NCBI RefSeq assembly: GCF_900566085.1
Contig: NZ_UPHT01000073.1
Coordinates: forward strand, 62,001 to 126,000
Source: Mycobacterium attenuatum
GTDB lineage: Bacteria > Actinomycetota > Actinomycetes > Mycobacteriales > Mycobacteriaceae
Reading direction: 5' to 3'
DNA: 64,000 bases
Made by a program: the position numbers and the translations under genes. Position 1 is the first letter of the stretch. Every line of letters starts with the position of its first letter. Positions 10,632 through 18,639 of the stretch are shown in pieces. The notes beneath the pieces were generated by a model. That model saw only the letters and a program-made list of their open reading frames with translations, searched no databases and was not told the DNA's origin.

Positions 10632-11320
10632 GCACCACCCGGCGGCGCCGGGCAGTCAGTGACGAGGACAAGTCGCAACGGCGTGACCAGATCATGGCCG
10701 CAGCCAAAGAAGTCTTTGCACGCAAGGGTTTTCACGCCACCACGATCGCGGACATCGCCAGGCAGGCCGGCCTGGCGTACGGCTTGATCTACTGGTATTT
10801 CGACTCCAAGGACGTCCTGTTCCACTCCTTGATGGCGGCTGAAGAGGATGCGTTGCGCGCGCATCTCGCCGATGCGCTGGTCGCGGCGGGCGGTTCGGCC
10901 GCCAGCATCGGGGGAGAGGTGTCGTTTCGGGCCGGCGTGCAGGCCACGTTCGAGTTCTTCGAAGCCGACAAGGCCACCGTCAAACTCTTGTTCCGGGACG
11001 CTCATGCGCTCGGCGACCGGTTCGAAAGGCACATCGGCGGGATCTACGAACGGTTCATCGACGACATCGAAGCCTTCATCGTCGCTGCTCAGGCCCGAGG
11101 TGAAGTGGTGGCGGCCCCGCCCCGGATGGTCGCCTACACACTGGCCGCGTTGGTGGGCCAATTGGCGCACCGGCGCCTGAGCACCGACGACGGGGTCACT
11201 GCTGCTCAAGCGGCGGACTTCGTCGTGTCGCTGGTACTCGACGGGCTGCGCCCGCGCCCGGAGGCGGACGGACGGGTCGCGCCGATCGATTCATACACAA
11301 GTCACAGGCGCCGACTCTGA
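10628..11320 (+). CDS. TetR-family transcriptional regulator (Rv1534-like)
   Basis: A 230-residue regulator. The N-terminal helix-turn-helix spans about residues 18-65 and includes KEVFARKGFHATTIADIAR and GLAYGLIYWYFDSKDVLF, which are the typical TetR recognition and tail signatures. The C-terminal two thirds is the all-helical ligand domain. The GTG start overlaps the preceding stop by four bases. It probably represses its own operon and perhaps the divergent thioesterase through the inverted repeat at 9466-9481. Given the CoA and flavoenzyme neighbours, an acyl-CoA or lipid-like ligand is possible, but this is inference. Confidence 0.9.
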   Translation: MSTTRRRRAVSDEDKSQRRDQIMAAAKEVFARKGFHATTIADIARQAGLAYGLIYWYFDSKDVLFHSLMAAEEDALRAHLADALVAAGGSAASIGGEVSFRAGVQATFEFFEADKATVKLLFRDAHALGDRFERHIGGIYERFIDDIEAFIVAAQARGEVVAAPPRMVAYTLAALVGQLAHRRLSTDDGVTAAQAADFVVSLVLDGLRPRPEADGRVAPIDSYTSHRRRL

Positions 11321-11465
11321 GGGTGTTCTGAGAGTATAAGGCCAGTTCAGAGCGGGTAAACCTGCTGAATTGCTGTCAACGCCCCTAGTGAATACGTAAA
11401 GATTCGGACACGGGCGCGAGGTTCGTTTGACCGACTCGCATCGGTGGTGCATCATCTCTCGGGTA

Positions 11466-11632
11466 AGCACCTCGTTAGGTGAGGCGGCTACACGAACACA
11501 GGCCACTGACCCCGAACGTCGAAAGACGCCCCGGGTCAGGACAGCTCCTCCCGGCTTAAGGGTTGAGCCCAGGTGGCTTCCGGATTACCGGACACGTCGT
11601 GTGGTGCCAAAGCTCTGACGAGAGGGGTGCGG
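11466..11632 (+). promoter_or_regulatory. M-box (ykoK) magnesium riboswitch
   Basis: The leader carries the conserved M-box elements in order: TTAGGTGAGGC at 11475-11485, GCCACTG near 11502, the small hairpin CGTC-GAAA-GACG at 11517-11528, GGACAC near 11590, and GTGCCAAAGCTCTGACGAG at 11603-11621. M-box RNAs sense Mg2+ and control Mg2+ transport or Mg2+-responsive genes. One is known upstream of Rv1535 in M. tuberculosis, and the downstream gene here is the Rv1535-like one. A perfect palindrome CCGACGATCGTCGG near 11636 may be part of the expression platform. Exact ends are estimated. Confidence 0.85.
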
Positions 11633-11725
11633 GCTCCGACGATCGTCGGCATTCCGTTACTCCTTTGTGCACGTAGAACGTGCGGATTACCGCGCGTACC
11701 GCGACCGCGAGGAGGTGAGGGACTC

Positions 11726-11806
11726 ATGAGTTCCGGTGACAGTCCGGACCGACATCCGGGCTCTGTTTCGTCCCGATCCGATCGCCGGCGCGACGTGCTC
11801 TGCTGA
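11726..11806 (+). CDS. Short leader ORF (26 codons) between the M-box and the next gene
   Basis: A small open frame starting MSSGDSPDRHPGSV and ending RRRDVLC, preceded by a near-ideal AGGAGG Shine-Dalgarno sequence about nine bases upstream of the ATG. It lies between the M-box riboswitch and the Rv1535-like gene, about 110 bases before the latter. The peptide is rich in Ser, Arg and Asp, with no membrane segment. It may be a translated leader peptide used in regulation, or a tiny protein of its own. Conservation in other species would decide; nothing in the peptide assigns a function. Confidence 0.45.
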   Translation: MSSGDSPDRHPGSVSSRSDRRRDVLC

Positions 11807-11915
11807 GTCGTCACACCTAGATCAGCCCCCGCTGGATCGGATCGCTACGGGACGGGACTACAGCTCTAGCCAGTCCAATCAGTCCATAGCTTGATCTCCC
11901 CTCTAGGAGCCGATC

Positions 11916-12164
11916 ATGACCGCTGTTCTGTTCGACGAAGTAGTAACCGCAACCCCCGCTCCCCGGCTGCACGTGGTGCGCGAGGGAGCCCCCATCGAGA
12001 TGCCCGCGCCCGCCAAGGTGCAGGTGGCGCGGCGTACCGCCAACCCGCCGTTCGGCGGTGGCGGGGACCCGCTCGTGGACGGGGCCGCCCGCTTGCTGAC
12101 CATTCCGATTCGCCATGTCTACGCTGCGCTGTGGCGCATCGGTGTGCTCGAAGTCCGGGTCTAG
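11916..12164 (+). CDS. Small hypothetical protein under M-box control (Rv1535-like)
   Basis: An 82-residue protein of unknown function, corresponding to Rv1535 of M. tuberculosis by position and size. The N-terminal half is Ala/Pro/Val-rich (TPAPRLHVVREGAPIEMPAP), the middle holds FGGGGDP, and the C-terminus TIPIRHVYAALWRIGVLEVR could be an amphipathic helix. No signal peptide or known domain is seen. AGGAG is placed eight bases before the ATG. The upstream M-box suggests it is made when Mg2+ is scarce (known mechanism, inferred for this gene). A strong hairpin follows the gene. Confidence 0.8.
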   Translation: MTAVLFDEVVTATPAPRLHVVREGAPIEMPAPAKVQVARRTANPPFGGGGDPLVDGAARLLTIPIRHVYAALWRIGVLEVRV

Positions 12165-12224
12165 TCCGATGGATAGCGAGCATTCAACCTGCCGCATGCG
12201 TCGGCGGACGTCCGGTTGACGGCT

Positions 12225-12276
12225 CCGAAGGGCGGCCCGGCTGCAGAAGTGGTTCTGCGGCCCGGCCACCCTTCGG
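12225..12276 (+). terminator. Hairpin terminator after the Rv1535-like gene
   Basis: A long stem with outer arms CCGAAGGG and CCCTTCGG and inner arms CTGCAGAA and TTCTGCGG around a GTGG loop. No T-run follows, which is common for mycobacterial intrinsic terminators. It separates the M-box transcript from the glycosyltransferase gene at 12406. Confidence 0.65.
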
Positions 12277-12405
12277 GGCTGTCGCGGCGCCGGACTAGTG
12301 CGCGTCATCAGCCGCCGGCGATAGACCACGAGCAGCGCGCCTGCGTACTACTGTTGCTGAAGTGTTGCGCAAGCCACGACTTCGCCCGCAGAGGTACAGT
12401 TGCCT

Positions 12406-13293
12406 ATGACCAAAGACCGCTATTTGCTGCACCCGAATCTCATTGGTTTGATTCCATTAGGTCATTCGCTTACCACCAGGTTACTTAATCGGCGAATTGA
12501 TGAAACTCTGACGGATGATCCGGCTAAAGATCCGCGGCTTAGTGTGGTCATCCGCGTGTTCAACGAGGCGGCCAAATTAGAAAAACTCTTCGAAGATATC
12601 GATGAGCAGCAATACGCTAGCGAAATCGAGGTCATCGTCGTCGACAATGGGTCAAGCGACCGGAGCCCCGAGGTGGCCAAACATTACGGCGCCGAGTTGG
12701 TGCGACTGGCCCAGAGCGACTTTACGTATCCGAAGTCGTTGAACCTGGGTGTTGAGGCCGCCAGCCATGCCGTGGTGTTCGTCACCGTTGCCCACGTGCG
12801 GCTGAGCAGCGGCTACAACCTGCATGCCGGCGCCCGGCATTTCGGCAAGAGCAAGGATGTGGCCGGCGCCTACGGAGTGGTGTTACCGAACGAGGGCGCA
12901 TCATTCGTGGAGCGGTGGGGTGCGCTGACGGGAATGAATCAGTGGCTGGCGCGAGCGGCTCGACCGGCAAGGCGGACCGGACCGGGATTGCTCAGCGCGA
13001 CCGGCGCCATGATTTCCAAGGCGGCGTGGCAGGAGCTGGGCGGTTTCGATAACCGCTACCAGGCCGGCGGGGAGGATACGGCTTTGGGAAAGTTGATGCT
13101 GAAAAGCGGCTACCGCATTATTCAAGAACCTGCATTGACGGTTCATCACTCGCACGGGTTGGGACTAAAGGACTCTGTCAAACAGGGCATACATCAGCTG
13201 CAAATTCTCGGAGAACCCAAGGAATTCGACAAGAAGAAATTGTTGGCGCGCAGACCGGATCTGCGGGCCGGTGAGCCTGTCCCCGACTCTTAA
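12406..13293 (+). CDS. GT2-family glycosyltransferase
   Basis: A 295-residue cytoplasmic GT-A glycosyltransferase. The nucleotide-binding strand is LSVVIRVFNEAAKL (about 46-59), followed by EIEVIVVDNGSSDRSPEVA. In place of a classical DxD there is TVAHVRLS (about 126-133), so metal binding may differ from standard GT2 enzymes. The acceptor loop GGFDNRYQAGGEDTALG (about 208-224) carries the ED pair expected of the catalytic base. The ATG at 12406 is preferred over a TTG six bases earlier because AGAGG lies upstream. It is the first gene of the glycolipid cassette and probably adds a sugar to an LOS-type oligosaccharide (inference). Sugar and acceptor are unknown. Confidence 0.85.
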   Translation: MTKDRYLLHPNLIGLIPLGHSLTTRLLNRRIDETLTDDPAKDPRLSVVIRVFNEAAKLEKLFEDIDEQQYASEIEVIVVDNGSSDRSPEVAKHYGAELVRLAQSDFTYPKSLNLGVEAASHAVVFVTVAHVRLSSGYNLHAGARHFGKSKDVAGAYGVVLPNEGASFVERWGALTGMNQWLARAARPARRTGPGLLSATGAMISKAAWQELGGFDNRYQAGGEDTALGKLMLKSGYRIIQEPALTVHHSHGLGLKDSVKQGIHQLQILGEPKEFDKKKLLARRPDLRAGEPVPDS

Positions 13294-13484
13294 TCAGCCA
13301 TTTCCTGCTAGTGGAGAATCGCTTTTTCTCGGTTTGCTGAGAGTGCCGGGTAGCGTGGTGAGCCGCGATGTGTCGTTACTTGTCGCGGCCGGCTGAGCGG
13401 TGCCGGTTCAACCGTCGGTGCGCACTTGGCACCGTTGTTTCCGGAGTGCCTTTGCCGACGTCGACGGCGGTGTACCGTCAGCTC

Positions 13485-14264
13485 ATGTCCGACATGTCCG
13501 TACTGATCACGGTCCCGGTCTTCGGCCAGCATGAGTACACGCATGAACTCGTCAGCGATCTGGACCGCGAGGGCGCCGACTATCTGATCGTCGACAACCG
13601 GGGTGACTATCCCAGGATCAGCAATGAACGTGTCATCACGCCCGGTGAGAACCTTGGCTGGGCCGGGGGCAGCGAGCTTGGATTCCGGATTGCCTTCTGC
13701 GAAGGCTATTCCCATGCGATGACACTCAACAACGACACCCGCATCTCCAAGGGCTTCGTCGAAGGGCTGCTTGACCCGCGGCTACCCGCTGACGCCGGAA
13801 TCGTTGGGCCGATGTTCGATCACGGCTTCCCGTGTGCAGAAGACGACGAGAAGCCGGACGCGGCCGACTACGTACCCCGGCCGTGGTATCGGTCCGTAAA
13901 CGTAGTGGAAGGAACCGCGTTGATGCTGTCCCGCGAATGCTGGAGAGATGTCGGCGGGATGGATCTGCGCACCTTTGGTCGCTACGGGTGGGGAGTCGAC
14001 TTCGATCTCGAGCTTCGGGCTCGCAAGGCCGGATACGGCTTGTACACAACGGAAATGGCATACATCAATCACTTCGGACGCAGGACCGCCAATACCCACT
14101 TCGGCAGTTGGCGGTATTTGCTGGGTGCAAATCTGACCATGGAGCTGGCGATGCGGAAAACGCACGGCAGCGCCTGGCGCAAGCAATTTCCTCCGGGGAC
14201 GTTGTCGCGGCCGCTGTGGGGCAAGCCCCCGGTGGCGTACACGGCGCACTTGCTCGAGGGCTGA
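13485..14264 (+). CDS. GT2-family glycosyltransferase, rhamnosyl/galactofuranosyl-like
   Basis: A 259-residue GT-A enzyme. The N-terminus SVLITVPVFGQHEYTHELV and YLIVDNRGDY give the nucleotide fold, GENLGWAGGSELGF matches the loop seen in rhamnosyl-type GT2 enzymes, and TLNNDTR (about 80-86) supplies the DxD-like NND motif. GRYGWGVDFDLELRARKAG (about 164-182) carries the acidic acceptor-site residues. The start at 13485 gives MSDMSVLITV; earlier in-frame starts would add a poorly structured arginine-rich segment. It faces the methyltransferase gene, with 29 bases between the stops. LosA of M. marinum is the kind of enzyme it recalls, but orthology is not shown. Confidence 0.82.
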   Translation: MSDMSVLITVPVFGQHEYTHELVSDLDREGADYLIVDNRGDYPRISNERVITPGENLGWAGGSELGFRIAFCEGYSHAMTLNNDTRISKGFVEGLLDPRLPADAGIVGPMFDHGFPCAEDDEKPDAADYVPRPWYRSVNVVEGTALMLSRECWRDVGGMDLRTFGRYGWGVDFDLELRARKAGYGLYTTEMAYINHFGRRTANTHFGSWRYLLGANLTMELAMRKTHGSAWRKQFPPGTLSRPLWGKPPVAYTAHLLEG

Positions 14265-14293
14265 CGCGCCTTTCCGAAGCGGTGCAACCCGCC

Positions 14294-14974
14294 TCACGAA
14301 GCTTGGCGGGCGCCCCTTGTGAACATGCCTAAGAACCCCGAATTCGGGGCAGCAGGGCACCCGACGCAGACATAGTGGACATAACGCCCGTCGGCGAAGA
14401 GGCCGGCACTGACCACGGCGATCGCCATGCCAAGAGGGCTGGGCCACGGGTTGATTCCCTCGACCCGCTGCACTTTCAAGCCCGCCTTCTTGAAGATTCG
14501 CACAATGCTCCGGCGGGTGAAGAAGCGAATGTAGGTGCGGTCGAACGTGCCAAAGTCCTCTTGCGGGAAGTCTTTTCGGAACAGCACCTGGCCCAGCGCG
14601 GGAAGAAACCGAAAGTTGGGAACCGTGGCAACCACGACGCCGTCGGACTTGAGCTTGGTTCGAAGCTTCCGCAGCGTCGCGCCCGGTTCCACCAGGCGTT
14701 CCAATACGTCGACGCAGATCACCGCGTCGAAGTAGCTGTCGGGTAGCTGGGCGATTTGCGTCTCCACGTCTCCGGCATGCTGGGCGGCGTGCCCATCGGA
14801 GTCGATGCCCCAAAGTTCGGCGCCGGTTCGGTCTTTGACTTCGGCTCCGAACGATCCGTCTGCACTGCCCACAACGAGGACCCGTTCAAGGTCGGTGGGT
14901 ATGAGCCGCAACGTCTCTGCCGTTGCTTGGCGGTAATACCGGGTGAGGCGGCTCGGTTCTTGTGTCATCGGCAT
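14294..14974 (-). CDS. Class I SAM-dependent methyltransferase
   Basis: A 226-residue methyltransferase of the UbiE/Methyltransf_11-23 type. Motif I is RVLVVGSADGSFGAEV (about 35-50), the acidic end of strand 2 is WGIDSD, and motif III-IV is YFDAVICVDVLERLVEPG. This arrangement is typical of enzymes that methylate sugars in mycobacterial glycolipids, such as those in LOS and GPL clusters. The start at 14974 gives MPMTQEPSR and avoids a 30-residue arginine-rich extension. It is the last gene of the leftward papA-acyltransferase-GT1-GAP-methyltransferase run. A sugar O-methyl role is inferred from context only. Confidence 0.82.
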   Translation of the reverse strand: MPMTQEPSRLTRYYRQATAETLRLIPTDLERVLVVGSADGSFGAEVKDRTGAELWGIDSDGHAAQHAGDVETQIAQLPDSYFDAVICVDVLERLVEPGATLRKLRTKLKSDGVVVATVPNFRFLPALGQVLFRKDFPQEDFGTFDRTYIRFFTRRSIVRIFKKAGLKVQRVEGINPWPSPLGMAIAVVSAGLFADGRYVHYVCVGCPAAPNSGFLGMFTRGARQAS

Positions 14975-15071
14975 GGCTATCGATCCTGGGTCCGGCGGCG
15001 AATTGGCCGCAATGGTGCAAAGCGACGCTCGGGGATGGTCGCGTTTGCTAAGCGCGCCCCGCACGCGGCGT

Positions 15072-15794
15072 TCAGTTCATGCCACTTGCCACCAAGGCGA
15101 CACCTGCGACGGCGAAGGCAACGGAGAGGATCTGCCGCCGATGCGTCCGTAGCCAGTTGCGCAGCCGCAGCATGGTGGCTTCGGTCTTGTCGGGGTTGAT
15201 CAGATGGCTGACGAGCGGGATCTCGACGATCGCGAGCATCACCAGTAGGTAGGCGACGGTCGCGCTGACCTGAGTGCCGAATGCCGCACCCGAAGCGCCG
15301 ATAGCGGTCAGCACCACCAGGTACTCCACCGGCGGCGGTCCCGCAGAGCTCAGGCCGGCCACAAACGCCACCCAGGGAAACCCGCCCTCGAGTGCACCCT
15401 GCGCGTTCGCCATCAGCCGCGAGAATCGAGAGGGCTGCTCCTGCACCAGCACCGCCGAGGGTTCGCCGGTCGACACCAGCGCCGGTGAACGGATCGAGAG
15501 TCCGGCAGCGGTCAGCGCGGCAACCACCAACGCGATGACACCAAGGGCGACTTGAATGTGCCCGACTGTGGAACTTGCCGCCAGGGAACTCACATTGTCG
15601 ACGAGGGCATGCGCGAAGTCACGCAGCAGCAGCAAAACACCCAGCGCGACGGCTGCGCCCGTTGCCATCCCGCCGAACCAGAAGGCGAGCAGGTTGACCA
15701 TTGGCCGCGGCTTGGAGATCAAGAAGAGGGCCACGCCCAGACGCACCGGCTCAGTCGCTGTTATCAGCGCGAGGATCAGCACTGTGGTCCACAT
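15072..15794 (-). CDS. GAP/Sap family membrane protein for glycolipid export
   Basis: A 240-residue integral membrane protein with about six hydrophobic segments: near residues 1-25, 34-60, 80-105, 145-170, 175-200 and 222-240. It resembles the GPL-addressing protein (Gap) and sulfolipid-addressing protein (Sap) family, small proteins that work with MmpL transporters to bring glycolipids to the mycobacterial surface. Supporting features are the N-terminus MWTTVLILALITATEPVRLG and the central GGFPWVAFVAGLSSAGPP loop. Its place among glycosyltransferases and PapA genes fits that job. No mmpL gene lies in this window, so its partner must be elsewhere. Confidence 0.8.
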   Translation of the reverse strand: MWTTVLILALITATEPVRLGVALFLISKPRPMVNLLAFWFGGMATGAAVALGVLLLLRDFAHALVDNVSSLAASSTVGHIQVALGVIALVVAALTAAGLSIRSPALVSTGEPSAVLVQEQPSRFSRLMANAQGALEGGFPWVAFVAGLSSAGPPPVEYLVVLTAIGASGAAFGTQVSATVAYLLVMLAIVEIPLVSHLINPDKTEATMLRLRNWLRTHRRQILSVAFAVAGVALVASGMN

Positions 15795-15937
15795 CTGCCC
15801 CCTCCTCCCGTTCGCCGTCTTTCAGCTGATCGGCACTGCGTCAACGCATAGGAAGCGGTGACCGCTCAGGGCTCTGTCGTTGAAAAAGCGTTCCGCGGTC
15901 ATGTCGTCCTGTTCGAGTGGGCAGTAGCGCACCGGAG

Positions 15938-17206
15938 TCAGTTGCGAAATTGCTTGCTGGGCTGATTCCGGCTCACCTCATTTTCCAGAAGATCGGCTGC
16001 CCTCGTGGCGCTTTCGCCAGGTTTGGTCATCTGATTTGCGATCTCGCGGGCCCGGTTGACGTACTCGGGAGCCAGAATTGACCGGAGGTCGCTGACCAAC
16101 GTCTCCTTCGTGGTGGCCGCGAGCCGGCGCCCAGAGCCGACCCTGAGCCGTTTGATCTGGGCTAACCAAATGGGTTGTTCTATCCAGATCCAGAGGATCA
16201 GGGTAGGGATGCCGGCTCGCATGCCTGCGGCGGTCGTTCCGGCGCCGCCGTGGTGTACCACCGCACGGCAGGCCGGAAACACGGCCGCATGGCTGATGCC
16301 GGGCACCAACTTGACGTGGTTCGCGCACTCGACCTTGCTGATGTCATTCTGGCCGGTGCAGATCAATGCGCGTTCACCCAATTCCGCACAGGCGGCGCTG
16401 ATCATGGCGATGGTGTCGGCGGGCGAATCCACCGGCATGCTACCGAATCCGAAGTAGATCGGCGGTGTGCCTGTCGCAATCCACGACAACACCTCGTCGT
16501 CGTAATCCGTTGGCAATTCCAGGGTCAGAGCCCCGACGAACGGCCGGCGGTCAGCCCATTGCGCCCATTCGCTGGCCAGACCGGGAAAGCACAGTTGGTC
16601 ATAGGCCTGGATCTCGAGAGCCTCGCTGTCCAGAATGCGTGACGAGGAGGACGCGGTTGCCTTCGGCAGGCCCAGTTCGCGACGCTGCACATCTTCAGGG
16701 TTCTTGGTGAGGTGCCACTGCACCCACCACAGTGCTGAAACCAGTGAGCGATTCAACCGCGCCGGCAAGATCGGCAAGAGCTGGCTATTGACCCGCGCGG
16801 GCATGAAGTGCATTGTCGCCAGCCGAATGTCGTAATACTCCGCGATATTGGCGGCGATGCCCTGATGGATCATCCCGGTCAACACCAGATCCACGCCGTC
16901 GGCCAACGATCGCAGCGTCGCCGCCATATCGGCCCAGGCCTGGCGCAGGTCCGCGATGCCCTCACGAACCAACTTGATCGAAGTCTGCGGCTTCCAAAAC
17001 TCGTGGTAGTTATCTTCGTTGTCGAGCAGCGCCTGGGTGTCCGGCCCGTAGCTGACCGCATCCAATCCGGCCGATTCGGCCAAACCGATCAGGTTGGGTG
17101 GCACCGCGACGCGGACCTGGTGCCCACGGCGCAACAGTTCACGACCGAGCGCGCTGCAGGGCTCGACATCGCCGCGCGTGCCGTTGATCGCCAGTGCGAA
17201 CTTCAT
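15938..17206 (-). CDS. GT1-family (UGT/GPL Gtf-like) glycosyltransferase
   Basis: A 422-residue GT-B enzyme of the family that includes Rv1524, Rv1526c and the GPL rhamnosyltransferases. The N-terminal acceptor domain starts MKFALAINGTRGDVEPCSAL. The C-terminal donor domain has PPIYFGFGSMPVDSP (about 248-262) and the nucleotide-sugar loop VHHGGAGTTAAGMRAGIP (about 314-331). Such enzymes use dTDP- or UDP-deoxysugars on lipid-linked acceptors at the cytoplasmic face. It is 48 bases downstream of the acyltransferase gene on the same strand. It likely adds a terminal sugar in an LOS-like glycolipid (inference from context). Confidence 0.88.
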   Translation of the reverse strand: MKFALAINGTRGDVEPCSALGRELLRRGHQVRVAVPPNLIGLAESAGLDAVSYGPDTQALLDNEDNYHEFWKPQTSIKLVREGIADLRQAWADMAATLRSLADGVDLVLTGMIHQGIAANIAEYYDIRLATMHFMPARVNSQLLPILPARLNRSLVSALWWVQWHLTKNPEDVQRRELGLPKATASSSSRILDSEALEIQAYDQLCFPGLASEWAQWADRRPFVGALTLELPTDYDDEVLSWIATGTPPIYFGFGSMPVDSPADTIAMISAACAELGERALICTGQNDISKVECANHVKLVPGISHAAVFPACRAVVHHGGAGTTAAGMRAGIPTLILWIWIEQPIWLAQIKRLRVGSGRRLAATTKETLVSDLRSILAPEYVNRAREIANQMTKPGESATRAADLLENEVSRNQPSKQFRN

Positions 17207-17254
17207 CAGCCCCTACCTGGTGCTTCCCGCCCCCCAACGTCCGTTGGCTTGGAG

Positions 17255-18589
17255 CTATCCGAATACCTCTGCGGTCAGCCGATAGTCTGCGAGCGTTTGT
17301 TCGATCAATTCACGCAGATACCGGTTCGAATTCTCCACGCCCAGCTGATAGGACGACACACTAATGAAGACGTGTTCATTCAGACGCCCGCAGAAAAGGT
17401 AAAGCTGGCCGTTTTCCCGCTCGATGTTTTGTTTGGTTGCACCTTGATTGAACAGCCGGGCCGAGAAGTAGTCGGCGTCGCTGCCGTCAATACGGTTGAG
17501 GTCTTGACTGAGATTGCTGACGTTCGAACAGCAAACCGGCAAATCCGAACTTCCCAGAGCCAGTGCTGCCATCTTCCTGGCCAGCCACCGCGGCGTATAC
17601 GGAACCAACGGCAGCGGTTCGAGCAGCTCGTTCGGGGTGTCGTGGAGCGCGGCCAGGCTCTGTTTCATCTCGTTGCGGATGAGCTGCAAATCCGTCACCA
17701 CATGGTCCGGATCGACCCGGAAGGTAATGGCTGTGAGTGCATTCGCCCGGAAATCGCCTTCGGTACGTTCGTTGACCGGCATTGTTATGGTGACAGCGCC
17801 ATCGGCCGGGCTCAGCCGTCCCATTAGCTGCGCGAGCCTGGTCGCGAAGGCAACGAACAGCGAATTACTGGACCCGCCGAGTTCGAGTACCCGGGCATCC
17901 CATGACGCCAAATCACACGAAAACGTGAGGGCTGGCACAACGATTGATTCGTTGCTGCGGTTCGGGGCGGCCGGTGATGTGTTTGGTTGTGCCGTCGCCG
18001 AGTCGCGCTTGAGTACGAGCGTGATGCAGGCGATAAGTGCCCGAAAAACCTCGGGCAACCCGCGAACGGCGTCCCACGTGTCGATCAGCAATGCTCGGCC
18101 ACGACTGCGCGACCGCGGCGGTGGGTAGCCCAAATCCCGGGTGATGCCGTTGACGGCCTCGTGGACTGCGAGATGCAGTGCGACGCCATCCACCACCGAG
18201 TGGGACGTGATCAGGGTTACCACCGTTCCGCCGTCCTCGAGCGGAAGGACCCCGAGATGCCAGCACGGTCCGTATTCGGGGTCGACCCGAATCTGCGCGC
18301 GCTCGTCGAGCCAGCCCATGATTTCAGCGCGGGACCGGGGTGAGGCAGCCACATCAATGTCGAGCGCATCGTGGTATGCGACCCAACGGGGACGGCCAAA
18401 CGGCAACGGGGAACGCTCGATCCGGCGCCCGAGCCAGCCACGGCCGAGGTTGCGGTTGAAGCGGTGCAACCCTTCCATGTCAACCGCACGATCGTAGATC
18501 CACGTAACCTGGCCGACGGTGTCAACGCCGGTTGCGCGCAGCCGAAGAAAAGACGCGTGGTCGAGAAAAGCGATCCGGTTATCCGTCAT
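17255..18589 (-). CDS. Condensation-domain-like CoA-dependent acyltransferase
   Basis: A 444-residue protein of the chloramphenicol acetyltransferase/condensation superfamily. The catalytic site is TSHSVVDGVAL (about residue 130): HxxxDG is kept, while the optional first histidine is S. The conserved second-half motif appears as SVSSYQLGVENSNRYL near the C-terminus, and NSLFVAFATRLAQLMGRL fits the central bridge. It resembles wax-ester-synthase-like or Pap-like enzymes rather than a multidomain peptide synthetase, since no adenylation or carrier domain is attached. It lies 50 bases after papA and 48 before the GT1 gene, so it probably acts on the same glycolipid, perhaps adding a second acyl group (inference). 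Confidence 0.75.
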   Translation of the reverse strand: MTDNRIAFLDHASFLRLRATGVDTVGQVTWIYDRAVDMEGLHRFNRNLGRGWLGRRIERSPLPFGRPRWVAYHDALDIDVAASPRSRAEIMGWLDERAQIRVDPEYGPCWHLGVLPLEDGGTVVTLITSHSVVDGVALHLAVHEAVNGITRDLGYPPPRSRSRGRALLIDTWDAVRGLPEVFRALIACITLVLKRDSATAQPNTSPAAPNRSNESIVVPALTFSCDLASWDARVLELGGSSNSLFVAFATRLAQLMGRLSPADGAVTITMPVNERTEGDFRANALTAITFRVDPDHVVTDLQLIRNEMKQSLAALHDTPNELLEPLPLVPYTPRWLARKMAALALGSSDLPVCCSNVSNLSQDLNRIDGSDADYFSARLFNQGATKQNIERENGQLYLFCGRLNEHVFISVSSYQLGVENSNRYLRELIEQTLADYRLTAEVFG

Positions 18590-18639
18590 GGCCTACGAGC
18601 TCGCCAATTCGAAACTCATTGGAAAACCTGGATTTACGC

